A DNA stretch of 64,000 nucleotides, from contig NZ_JBMEMN010000014.1 in the NCBI RefSeq assembly GCF_049310905.1, forward strand, positions 1-64,000. Direction: 5' to 3'. Both the position numbers and the translations under genes were made by a program. Below, piece by piece: positions 8,508 to 15,924 of this stretch (positions are counted from its first letter, which is position 1; every line of letters starts with the position of its first letter). The notes under the pieces were generated by a model. That model saw only the letters and a list, made by a program, of their open reading frames with translations, made no database searches and was not told where the DNA came from. This DNA is from Gudongella sp049310905. GTDB taxonomy: Bacteria > Bacillota > Clostridia > Tissierellales > Tissierellaceae.

Positions 8508-8547
8508 AATTGTTTCCTCCTTTCCCTCCGAAAGCGGTTCTTACATT

Positions 8548-8693
8548 CAAAAGGCAGGTCTCCTGGCTAATGGCTGTGACCATCTCACCTTCCCATGATC
8601 TAACACAGTGGTATCTGAGATGGATGTACCATATACAGTAGCGGGGGCTGCAGCGTTTCACGCATTTCCCTATTAAGTAAAATACACCTATTT
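8548..8693 (-). promoter_or_regulatory. Cobalamin (adenosylcobalamin-type) riboswitch
   Basis: Read on the minus strand, the leader carries the conserved parts of a cobalamin riboswitch: GGTG near the 5' end, AATAGGGAA, GTGAAA, CTGCAGCCCCCGC, and finally the B12 box AGCCAGGAGACCTGCC at 8568-8553. It is followed by a terminator and the PduO-like gene, so it should lower expression when B12 is plentiful. The 5' boundary is approximate. Confidence 0.95.
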
Positions 8694-8739
8694 AAATATT
8701 CAATTGTACAAGTTAATTTTACACGCCAAGATCCAATAA

Positions 8740-8773
8740 ATCAAGAAAAAGAAAATCCCTCAAATTGAGGGAT
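8740..8773 (-). terminator. Terminator of the MocR-type regulator gene
   Basis: ATCCCTC-AATTT-GAGGGAT followed by TTTTCTTTTTC on the minus strand, just after the stop codon of the regulator gene. Confidence 0.85.
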
Positions 8774-8781
8774 ACATTTAG

Positions 8782-10236
8782 CTAGAGAAATGGCATATAT
8801 TTCTCAGAGGGCTCATTTTCTGATTTTGAAAGTATATCCTCAAGAATTCCAAGTCCCTTGTTTATTTCTTTCTCACCTACAGCACTAAAGCTTAAGCGTA
8901 TAAATTTCTCTGAGTCACTGGAGTCGGTGAAGAATACTTTTCCAGGAACAATTGCCAAACCTCTTTTTCCACATTCCTCATAGAGCTCAATGGCATCGAA
9001 TTCTTTAGGAAGTGAGACCCATATACTAAGACCTCCAACTGGTTCCAGGTATGAAATGCCAAAATGCTTGAGTTTCGCTAGTCCTGAAATCATAAGCTGA
9101 TATCTATCCCTGTAGAAGGCTGTAATATTTTCTATATGATCTCTCCAGAAACCTTTTCTCAAGTAGAGGTCAAAAGCTCTTTGAAGGTATCCAGAGGATG
9201 AAATGTCAGTGGTGTGCTTGGCTTTGATAATATCCTTCATCAATGCCTTTGGTAGAGTCATAAAACCTATTCTTACTCCAGGCATGAAAATTTTGGAGAA
9301 ACTCTTGATAAAAATAACCTGATCAAATTTGTCCATGGTCTTTAAGGGTAGCTTATTATCGTCAGAAAAACTTAAATCAGTCAGAAAATCGTCTTCGATA
9401 ATGTAGAAGCCATATTCCCGAGCAAGTCTAAGGACATCTTTTTTTCTCGTTTCGCTGTAGCAGATTGTTGTTGGACTGTGGAAGTTTGGCATAAGATAAA
9501 TAAATTTGGGTCTGTATCTTTTTACATACGACTTGAGTCCATCCAGGTCTATTCCATCTTCATCCATTGGTATTCCTATAATCTTGGCTCCTCTTGATTG
9601 AAATGCCGCAAAAGCACCTGGGTAGGTAGGGTTCTCAACCAAAATAACATCTCCAGGTTGAATAAGTGTCTTTGAGATTATATCAAGACCCTGCTGACCT
9701 CCGGATGTAATGAGTATCTGATCCTTGGTAGCCGAAATCGAGTAATGCTCCAGAAGAAATTCTGAGATAGACTCTCTAAGTGGTCCAAAGCCTGTGATTT
9801 CAGGGTAAAGAAAAGCCTGACCTCCGTCTCTGTCCAAAACTTCAATTAATGATTTTTTAAATTCCTCAATTGGGAAAAGTTCTGCTGTAGGTGAAACGCT
9901 TGCAAAATCTATACTGTTTTTAAGGAGAGGGTAGATACCAGAAAGCATTAGCTCCATGTCACCTTCTTCTACAAGATAACTATCCTGACTAAATGAAGGA
10001 CGCTTAATAAAGGTACCGCTACCTTTTACAGTATATATATAATTCTCCTGCTCAAGGAGTTTATAAGCATTTACTACTGTAACATTATTAACCCCAAGCT
10101 GTTTGGAAAGAGATCTAATTGAAGGGAGCTTTTCAGATTGGATATTGTCGTCCTCAATAACATCCCTTATAGCCTCGTATAATTGGATATACAAGGGTAA
10201 ATCCTTCTCCTTGTTAAGCCTGATATGAGTAAGCAC
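8782..10236 (-). CDS. MocR/GntR-family regulator with aminotransferase domain
   Basis: 484-aa protein combining an N-terminal winged-helix GntR DNA-binding domain (about 1-75, SIRSLSKQLGVNNVTVVNAYKLL-like) with a fold-type I aminotransferase-like domain. The PLP lysine lies in FIKSFSKIFMPGVRIG. Such MocR proteins sense PLP or amino compounds and control vitamin B6, GABA or other amino-acid genes. The start is GTG 10236, with AAAGGA about ten bases upstream. The target is not evident; its own upstream region is the first candidate. Confidence 0.9.
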   Translation of the reverse strand: MLTHIRLNKEKDLPLYIQLYEAIRDVIEDDNIQSEKLPSIRSLSKQLGVNNVTVVNAYKLLEQENYIYTVKGSGTFIKRPSFSQDSYLVEEGDMELMLSGIYPLLKNSIDFASVSPTAELFPIEEFKKSLIEVLDRDGGQAFLYPEITGFGPLRESISEFLLEHYSISATKDQILITSGGQQGLDIISKTLIQPGDVILVENPTYPGAFAAFQSRGAKIIGIPMDEDGIDLDGLKSYVKRYRPKFIYLMPNFHSPTTICYSETRKKDVLRLAREYGFYIIEDDFLTDLSFSDDNKLPLKTMDKFDQVIFIKSFSKIFMPGVRIGFMTLPKALMKDIIKAKHTTDISSSGYLQRAFDLYLRKGFWRDHIENITAFYRDRYQLMISGLAKLKHFGISYLEPVGGLSIWVSLPKEFDAIELYEECGKRGLAIVPGKVFFTDSSDSEKFIRLSFSAVGEKEINKGLGILEDILSKSENEPSEKYMPFL

Positions 10237-10291
10237 ATTGATCAGTCCTTTCTGTATGGATACACTTAGTATATCATATTGGTTTATATAA

Positions 10292-10311
10292 AGGTATTAT
10301 AATTAGTACCT
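10292..10311. promoter_or_regulatory. Inverted repeat upstream of the MocR gene
   Basis: AGGTA and TACCT arms separated by 10 bp, located about 55 bp upstream of the regulator's GTG start. It could be an autoregulatory operator. This is a pattern call only; the rest of the 190-bp gap before the REP-like repeat is AT-rich without clear features. Confidence 0.3.
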
Positions 10312-10424
10312 GGGATTCGTAGGATTGACATATCAATTACTTGAAGGTAACATTGAGTTAATAGGATTAAATGTCTAAAAATACTAATTGCAACTGATAT
10401 TTTCAAAAATTAAAAACACAGAAA

Positions 10425-10453
10425 GGGACGCCGGGGACGGTCCTTTTTGTCCC
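10425..10453 (-). repeat. REP-like repeat, left copy (inverted)
   Basis: A 29-bp element whose reverse complement differs from the copy at 11266-11294 by one base. The two copies bracket the transposase gene in opposite orientation. Such GC-richer palindromic repeats with flanking GGGAC/GTCCC are the usual partners of REP-associated transposases. Confidence 0.85.
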
Positions 10454-10482
10454 AAAACAAGAAAAATGCGGGAGGAGTTTTT

Positions 10483-11262
10483 ATGGCGAGATTGAGTAGA
10501 GAAGTGAGTCCAACAGGTTATTATCATATTATGATGAGGGGTATAAACAAAGAAATGATATTCAAGAACAATTTTGATAAGAAGAATTTCCTTTCATTGA
10601 TTGAAACAAAGTTTGAAGAAGATGTTTTAATTGTTGCATTTTGTATTATGGATAACCATGTACATATCATTTTAAAAGGTGAATTGGATGACATTTCTTT
10701 ATCTTTGAGAAGAATAAATACCTCTTTTGCGATGAGAATAAACAGAAGCCTGGATAGAGTAGGGCATGTGTTCCAGGATAGGTATAAAAGTGAAATTATT
10801 CATAATGAAGCTCATCTTCTATGTGCAACAAGATATGTGCATAATAATCCCGTAAAAGCTGGAATCATCAAAAGTCCACAACAATATGACTGGAGTAGTT
10901 ATTCTCATTTCCTTCAAGGTAAAAGTAATCTTTTAGATTCTGGAGAAATAGAGAGGATTATGAAGAGTATTGGATCGAATAAACAGTTTCAGGATTTTCA
11001 TAAGTTGGAGGATGAGATTAGATTCATTGACACAAAGGAAGAGCTAGATAGATTGGAGTATTCAAGAGCTCAGAGAATTATTCATGACTACCATAAGAAC
11101 AAGGTAGAAATTGATTCTCAGAGTATAAGAAGAAATTCAGATGAAATGGATCAACTTATAGGTATGCTATTAGAAAACACAAACTTAAGTATAAGAAAAG
11201 TATCAGAATTACTTGAGGTCAGCAAAAGTACCGTACATAGGTTAAGCAGAGGAGGAATTTAA
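10483..11262 (+). CDS. REP-associated tyrosine transposase (Y1/IS200-like)
   Basis: 259-aa single-strand HUH transposase of the Y1 family (RAYT type). The metal-binding HUH motif is in MDNHVHIIL, and the C-terminal half of the catalytic domain shows HVFQDRYKSE and ATRYVHNNPVKAG, both typical. A further C-terminal region carries a helix-turn-helix-like stretch (LSIRKVSELLEVSKSTVHRL). The start is ATG 10483 behind GGGAGGAG; the longer frame begins in the repeat. The inverted REP-like repeats on both sides are probably its substrates. Confidence 0.9.
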   Translation: MARLSREVSPTGYYHIMMRGINKEMIFKNNFDKKNFLSLIETKFEEDVLIVAFCIMDNHVHIILKGELDDISLSLRRINTSFAMRINRSLDRVGHVFQDRYKSEIIHNEAHLLCATRYVHNNPVKAGIIKSPQQYDWSSYSHFLQGKSNLLDSGEIERIMKSIGSNKQFQDFHKLEDEIRFIDTKEELDRLEYSRAQRIIHDYHKNKVEIDSQSIRRNSDEMDQLIGMLLENTNLSIRKVSELLEVSKSTVHRLSRGGI

Positions 11263-11263
11263 A

Positions 11264-11536
11264 ATGGGACAAAAAGGACCGTCCCCGGTGTCCCGAAATG
11301 GATTGTTTTCAACGATTGTGGGGTTATTGTCAATAGTGGCACTTTTAATTATGGCGTTGACATTTACTGGCGTTCTCAATGAATCGGCCAGGGATTTTGT
11401 AATTCCTATTCTGGGAATACTTATATTCCACGAAGGATATATAAGATATGAGAAGCACAAATTATTGGGAATGTTTCTGATGCTGCTTTCTGCAGGAGGG
11501 TTCATGGTTATATTGTGGAGACTAATATCGGCATAA
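11264..11536 (+). CDS. Small membrane protein whose start lies in a REP-like repeat
   Basis: 90-aa protein with about three hydrophobic segments (roughly residues 14-36, 41-58 and 67-88). It vaguely recalls DUF3953-like small membrane proteins, but I am not sure. The best-supported start, ATG 11264 with GGAGG eight bases upstream, makes the first ten codons (MGQKGPSPVS) part of the right-hand REP-like repeat, and the ribosome site lies in the transposase 3' end. An original start may have been a GTG or TTG slightly further in. The gene therefore seems to have been re-tailored by repeat insertion. Confidence 0.65.
   Translation: MGQKGPSPVSRNGLFSTIVGLLSIVALLIMALTFTGVLNESARDFVIPILGILIFHEGYIRYEKHKLLGMFLMLLSAGGFMVILWRLISA
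11266..11294 (+). repeat. REP-like repeat, right copy
   Basis: GGGACAAAAAGGACCGTCCC followed by CGGTGTCCC, the partner of the inverted copy at 10425-10453. It overlaps the first codons of the downstream membrane protein. Confidence 0.85.
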
Positions 11537-11551
11537 GGAAAGGATGTTATT

Positions 11552-12310
11552 GTGAAAATCACTAAAATGGTTCTTCTATTGATTATATTGACTATATTTA
11601 CGTCAGGCTGTTCAGCAGGTGAGATACCGCTTTCTGATGTGGACAAAACAGTTATTGAAAATTACATAAGAGATGAATACAGAACAGGTGGAAGTGTTGG
11701 GAATACATTTGTGATCATCGATATTCTTGGCTCGGATAAATCCAAGGAAGAAGTATATATTTGGGCACTGATTGAAGAGCATTCATTTGGTGGGACTGAC
11801 GCAAATCTTGAATCCGGGGCATCCCTACCCTTTGTACTGGAAGTTGATAGGGAGGATGATCTTATTGAAATAACCAAAAGCAGGATTCCAGGAGATGGAT
11901 CAATCTTTACAGAAAATGTAAGGGAACTTTTTCCTAAAGAGCTGCACAGCAAGATTTTGGATTATTCAAGTGAGCATATCGATGACCTAATAGCTGAAAT
12001 GGAAGAAAAGGTGGAAAAGAGACTTCTTATCTCACCAGAACACAGGCTGGCTTCTGAAAAGGCCATTGAATATGTTATGGAATCACCTTGGGAGAACAAA
12101 TTGAGAATTGATTTTTCAGAGGTAAATTTCGAAAAGGTTCCTCCTGAGGTTTTCGACAGCCTATGGACCCATGACGGGCCTGCAACTCCAGATAGCATTG
12201 ACTCCTCTGATTTGCTCGTAGAGCTTGGTTCTGGAGAAGGTCACAATTTTGCGGGGCTTGTTTTTGATGTGGAAAAAAAGGAGATAATTGGATATCTCCC
12301 TATTCAGTAG
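11552..12310 (+). CDS. Lipoprotein of unknown function
   Basis: 252-aa protein with a type II signal peptide: KITK, a hydrophobic core, then the lipobox FTSGC, so it should be lipid-anchored on the outside of the membrane. The mature part is acidic, with no family I can name. The start is GTG 11552 preceded by AAGGAAAGGA. It lies 15 bp after the small membrane protein, so the two are probably co-transcribed, and it converges on the nitrilase gene with only 3 bp between them. Confidence 0.75.
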   Translation: MKITKMVLLLIILTIFTSGCSAGEIPLSDVDKTVIENYIRDEYRTGGSVGNTFVIIDILGSDKSKEEVYIWALIEEHSFGGTDANLESGASLPFVLEVDREDDLIEITKSRIPGDGSIFTENVRELFPKELHSKILDYSSEHIDDLIAEMEEKVEKRLLISPEHRLASEKAIEYVMESPWENKLRIDFSEVNFEKVPPEVFDSLWTHDGPATPDSIDSSDLLVELGSGEGHNFAGLVFDVEKKEIIGYLPIQ

Positions 12311-12313
12311 CTA

Positions 12314-13234
12314 TTAAGGTCTTTCGTTAATTTTAAAGTCAAATATCTCTGGCCTGTTGTAGTGACCGACTGGATCCCAGTCAAGCTTTGATTCCACAAT
12401 CATATCCAGGTCAATTTCTGCCGTAAGAATGCCAGGTTCATCAAACAATGGTCCTGCAACGTATTCACCATAGGGGTCTATAATACAGCTGCCACCTCGA
12501 GACATTACTTCCGGCTCATTTTCAAGATCCCTGTAGTATTTTAGATCTGTGGGATACATTGATTTCTCAACATATTGGTTGCTCATAAAGACAAAGCATC
12601 TTCCCTCAAAGGCAATGTGTCTTAAAGTTGCCTGATAAACTTCTCTTTGATCTGCCGTTGGCACAATATAAAGGTTGACCCCTTTCATATACATGGCCAT
12701 CCTGGCCAGTGGCATATAGTTTTCCCAGCATATAAGAGAACCCATTTTACCATAGGGAGTATCTACAACTGTTATGGTTGACCCGTCATCTTCGCCCCAG
12801 ATAACCCGCTCAGCCGCAGTGGGCTTTAATTTTCTGTGCCTTCCCATATATCCTTCTGGTCCAAAGAACAGGTTGCTGCAATGGAGCGTGCCGTCAAGGC
12901 CATCACCATTTTTCTCTGTAACCCCAATGGACAGGTATATCTGCAGCTCTTTTGTAAGCTCTGCCAACTGGTCTATCTCTGGTCCTGGAACTGCAACGGA
13001 ATTTTCGTAATATCTTCTGTAATCTTCTCTTGCTTCCTTGGTCCTGCTTCCCACAACCATTCCAAATGTTAGCCCCCTTGGGTAGCATGGAATAAAGCTT
13101 TCAGGAAATACAACCAGCTTTGATCCGTTTGAAGCAGCTTTTCTGGTAAGTACAATGGTCTTTTCCATCGTCTTTTCCAGATCAAACAGAACAGGTGAGT
13201 CCTGAATTATTGATACCTTGAATTTCTTTTCCAT
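12314..13234 (-). CDS. Nitrilase (carbon-nitrogen hydrolase superfamily)
   Basis: 306-aa nitrilase-type enzyme that hydrolyses nitriles, or possibly amides, to carboxylates. The Glu-Lys-Cys triad is visible in FPESFIPCYPRG, HRKLKPTAAER and LICWENYMPL. The C-terminal GHYNRPEIF motif is typical of true nitrilases rather than omega-amidases. The start follows AGGAGGT. It is a single-gene unit with no signal peptide, hence cytoplasmic. The substrate is unknown; arylaceto- or indole-nitrile types are candidates. Confidence 0.9.
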   Translation of the reverse strand: MEKKFKVSIIQDSPVLFDLEKTMEKTIVLTRKAASNGSKLVVFPESFIPCYPRGLTFGMVVGSRTKEAREDYRRYYENSVAVPGPEIDQLAELTKELQIYLSIGVTEKNGDGLDGTLHCSNLFFGPEGYMGRHRKLKPTAAERVIWGEDDGSTITVVDTPYGKMGSLICWENYMPLARMAMYMKGVNLYIVPTADQREVYQATLRHIAFEGRCFVFMSNQYVEKSMYPTDLKYYRDLENEPEVMSRGGSCIIDPYGEYVAGPLFDEPGILTAEIDLDMIVESKLDWDPVGHYNRPEIFDFKINERP

Positions 13235-13361
13235 ATATAAGACCTCCTATAGTTCCTTTATAATAAGCTAATTATAACACAGTAATGTATCAAACGGGTT
13301 CTTAACAGGAAACAGAAGTCATTTTCAATAAAGTATGTTAAAATATAGTTATGATGAAACT

Positions 13362-13394
13362 GGGACAAATAAAAGGAACCTTCCCGAGTGTTTT
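13362..13394 (+). repeat. Diverged REP-like repeat copy
   Basis: GGGACAAATAAAAGGAACC followed by TTCCCGAGTGTTTT resembles the repeats flanking the transposase and, more closely, the copy at 13918-13950 in the same orientation. It lies 20 bp upstream of the selenoprotein candidate's start codon. Confidence 0.6.
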
Positions 13395-13414
13395 ATCATG
13401 GAAGGAGTGATGAA

Positions 13415-13906
13415 GTGGACTTGAATATGAGAGTTAAGTCTTGCTGATCAAGCAATGGTTATTCCACAGGTTTAGTGGAAAAAATTTTAAAGTGTCCTAA
13501 ATGCAAAGGTAAGTCTCAGTCTGTTGGAGCTGTTACAGTTGAGCATATGGTAAAGGATGAATACAGGAATAAAGTCAAATACAAGAATTACAACATATGT
13601 CTTGAACAAGACTGTGATGTTGTATACTTTTCTCAAAATGAAGATACCATATTAAGAAGAAATGACCTGAAAGTTGACGTATGGTATAAGAAGGACGCTG
13701 ATCCCAAATACATATGTTATTGCAGCAAGGTAACCGAAGAACAGATTATCGATGCTGTAATAAATGGCGGAGCAAGGACCTTTACTGAAGTTGTTAATAT
13801 TACTGGTGCAATGAAAAATTGCAGGTGTGAGGAGAACAACCCACTAGGAAAATGCTGCAGCCCACAAATAATCGAAACCATTAAGTTGGCATTGAAGCAA
13901 ATGTAA
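13415..13906 (+). CDS. CopZ-like zinc/[2Fe-2S] protein, probable selenoprotein
   Basis: Read from GTG 13415 (GGAG seven bases upstream), the frame gives 163 residues if TGA 13445-13447 is decoded as selenocysteine: MDLNMRVKSC-U-SSNGYSTG and onward. Sec11 directly follows Cys10. The rest resembles the N-terminal metal domain of archaeal CopZ: CPKC zinc site, CxxxxCDVVYF, then a BFD-like [2Fe-2S] part (YICYCSKVTEE ... CRC ... GKCC). A SECIS-like hairpin follows the TGA, and YedF and DUF3343 genes lie 1.1 kb downstream. Without recoding, the gene would start at GTG 13475, which has no good ribosome site. Role: perhaps redox or metal handling; unproven. Confidence 0.75.
13445..13480 (+). promoter_or_regulatory. 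SECIS-like element after an in-frame TGA
   Basis: TGA at 13445-13447 is followed by a hairpin TTCCAC (13462-13467) / GTGGAA (13475-13480) with loop AGGTTTA. The loop holds GGT, as does the E. coli fdhF SECIS loop AGGTCT, and lies 25-27 nt from the T of TGA, against 22-24 in fdhF. Bacterial SECIS elements sit in the coding region at just this distance. A competing short stem TTGCT/AGCAA surrounds the TGA. Confidence 0.65.
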
Positions 13907-13917
13907 GAATCTAATCA

Positions 13918-13950
13918 GGGGCAAACAAAAAGAACCGTCCCTGGTGTTTG
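13918..13950 (+). repeat. Diverged REP-like repeat copy
   Basis: GGGGCAAACAAAAAGAACC followed by GTCCCTGGTGTTTG. It is in the same orientation as the copy at 13362-13394, so the two bracket the selenoprotein candidate as direct repeats. It shares the AAAAAGGACCGTCCC core with the transposase-flanking copies. Confidence 0.65.
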
Positions 13951-13964
13951 AGGGGACATAATAT

Positions 13965-15047
13965 ATGAAAAGACTTGGAATGGTAATCCTTATATTATTA
14001 ATATTATCCATTGCTGGGACAATGATATTTTTCTCATTTGAAGAAAATCAGAAGTGGTTTGTAAGATATCTTGACAGTTTTTCCAACAAGGGAAAACAAG
14101 TTGTCGAGAATGCATATATTCCGGGTGATGGAATAAGTTACATCAACGGAAGGTATTTGGTCTGGAACGGTGAGGAGCTGTCTGTATCGGATGAATCTGG
14201 GAAAATTCTTTGGGAGAGGACATTTCTGATGGATGATCCCAAGCTGGATATTCGAGATAATCTTATTGGTATCTATGATAGAATAAGCGGTGAAGCAATG
14301 GTCTTTAGCTTCAATGGAGAAATTCTTGCTCAGATAGAAGAAGAGTCACCAATATTTTCATTTAAGCCATCAAAAAATGGACATATTGTCCATATTAAAG
14401 AAGAGGCACGGCAGGTTCTTAAGATATATGAAAGAAATGGAGAACACCGTGAGAACATTATATTCACAAAAGGCTATCCAATTGACTACATCCTGGAAGA
14501 GGAGTCAATATTGGTTACCGTACTTGATTTCCAGAACAAGGGAATAAATACAAAAGTATTAAGGTATAATGAAGACGGTGATCAGGAGTTATATTCAATT
14601 GACGACAGGATAATAATTAAAGTCGCAAGTATGACAAAAGGCAATCTGATAGTTGCAGATACTGGAATATATATGCAGCAAAATGAAGACCTGGTGTGGG
14701 GTAGAGATTTTCCAATGCTAAAGGATGTCTTGCTTGATGGAAATGAGATATACGTCATATATGGTGACAATCTAAGAATTCTGGATGACAAAGGCAGCAC
14801 ATTGAGGCAGGAGACCTTTGGGATGGACTATAATAATCTCCACAACCATGGCAAATATATAATACTAGCAGGTGACAAGGATATTTTGGTTTTGCTCCAT
14901 AGGGAGCCTGTAGCGAGTTATAGCTTTAATGCAACCATTGTGGATATACAAAGTCAGTTCAATGATCTGGTTATTACTACCGAAAATGGTGTAAATATAA
15001 TGAGAATAGAAGACAAGGAAAATGAAACAGAGGAGGAGAAGCAATGA
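13965..15047 (+). CDS. DUF5711-type membrane-anchored beta-propeller protein
   Basis: 360-aa protein with one N-terminal membrane segment (about residues 5-25) and an outside domain of repeated beta-strand units such as KILWERTF and NGEILAQI, as in small beta-propellers of the DUF5711 group. No enzymatic motif is visible. The start follows GAGGGG. Its stop overlaps the start of yedF (ATGA), so both are translated from one mRNA. The function is unknown; the neighbours link it only loosely to selenium metabolism. Confidence 0.7.
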   Translation: MKRLGMVILILLILSIAGTMIFFSFEENQKWFVRYLDSFSNKGKQVVENAYIPGDGISYINGRYLVWNGEELSVSDESGKILWERTFLMDDPKLDIRDNLIGIYDRISGEAMVFSFNGEILAQIEEESPIFSFKPSKNGHIVHIKEEARQVLKIYERNGEHRENIIFTKGYPIDYILEEESILVTVLDFQNKGINTKVLRYNEDGDQELYSIDDRIIIKVASMTKGNLIVADTGIYMQQNEDLVWGRDFPMLKDVLLDGNEIYVIYGDNLRILDDKGSTLRQETFGMDYNNLHNHGKYIILAGDKDILVLLHREPVASYSFNATIVDIQSQFNDLVITTENGVNIMRIEDKENETEEEKQ

Positions 15048-15649
15048 TTAGAGAAATTAATGCAAAAGGACTGGCTTGCCCAAAGCCTGTAATTCTTACT
15101 AAAAAAGAGCTGGATCAGATGACCAGTGGGTCTGTTAAAATAATCGTTGATAATGAAACAGCGCGTGAGAATATTTCAAAGCTTGCGAATAGCATGTCAT
15201 TGGAGTTTTCAGTGGAGGACCTGGGAGAAGATGAGTATGCAATTACCATATTAAAATCAGTGGAACAGAAAGAGGATAAACCTGTAAAGCCTGCTGTTCA
15301 TAAATCTGATGCTGGAACAATCTTAATAATCCAGTCTGACCAGATGGGAAAAGGTGATCAGGAACTGGGAAGACTTCTTATGAAGAGCTTCATCTATACA
15401 GTAAATGAGACTATGCCTCTTCCAGCAGCAATTCTTTTCTATAACAGTGGTGTAAAACTTACTGTAAAGGATAGCCCGGTTCTGGAGGATCTCCTGGAGC
15501 TTAATAAATCTGGTGTCGAGATAATTTCATGTGGAACATGTCTTGACTTCTATAATCTAAAGGATAGTCTGGCTGTTGGAGACATATCCAATATGTATAC
15601 TATATATGAAAAGATGCAGTCTGGAACCAATACTATTACGATAGGATGA
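15044..15649 (+). CDS. yedF: Selenium metabolism protein YedF (TusA-like)
   Basis: 201-aa two-part protein. The N-terminal TusA/SirA-like domain carries GLACPKPVI with the reactive Cys of the CPxP motif. The C-terminal half is a DsrE-like domain with LFYNSGVKLT and IISCGTCLDFY. In genomes that use selenium, this arrangement is the sulfurtransferase-like selenium metabolism protein YedF. It is translationally coupled to the upstream DUF5711 gene and the downstream DUF3343 gene. Its presence supports selenium use in this organism and hence the recoding call at 13445. Confidence 0.88.
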   Translation: MIREINAKGLACPKPVILTKKELDQMTSGSVKIIVDNETARENISKLANSMSLEFSVEDLGEDEYAITILKSVEQKEDKPVKPAVHKSDAGTILIIQSDQMGKGDQELGRLLMKSFIYTVNETMPLPAAILFYNSGVKLTVKDSPVLEDLLELNKSGVEIISCGTCLDFYNLKDSLAVGDISNMYTIYEKMQSGTNTITIG

Positions 15650-15654
15650 TAAAT

Positions 15655-15915
15655 ATGAGTGAATTTGGAATACTGACATTCCAGTCAACCCATCATGCAA
15701 TGAGGGCTGAGAAGGTATTGACCAAGGAGGGAATTAAGATTAAGACAATCCCGACCCCAAGGGATATTACCTTAAGCTGTGGTCTTGCCATAAGATTTGA
15801 GGTAGAGGAAATTGAAAAAATCAAAGAATTGAAAAATGAAGGTAAATTGGATTACAAGGAACTCCACCATTTGCAGACAATCGACGGTGAGAGAAGACTC
15901 AAAAAACTTGACTAG
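15655..15915 (+). CDS. DUF3343 putative Se/S carrier-like protein
   Basis: 86-aa protein of the DUF3343 family (Se/S-carrier-like), with the opening EFGILTFQSTHHAMRAEKVL and a conserved Cys in the LSCGLAIRF motif. Members usually lie next to yedF. The start chosen is ATG 15655 behind AGGATG; an ATG at 15646 overlaps the yedF stop and is less well placed. It is likely to pass selenium or sulfur between proteins; this is inferred from the family's gene neighbourhoods, not shown here. Confidence 0.85.
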   Translation: MSEFGILTFQSTHHAMRAEKVLTKEGIKIKTIPTPRDITLSCGLAIRFEVEEIEKIKELKNEGKLDYKELHHLQTIDGERRLKKLD

Positions 15916-15924
15916 GAGGTAGCG

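Noticed and set aside
8431..8661. 76-aa minus-strand ORF across the cobalamin riboswitch
   Set aside because: It lies within the conserved aptamer and terminator, which explain the sequence better.
13475..13906. CopZ-like gene starting at GTG 13475
   Set aside because: No convincing ribosome site precedes it, and that GTG is the 3' arm of the SECIS-like hairpin. The frame continues upstream to a well-placed GTG through a Cys-TGA.
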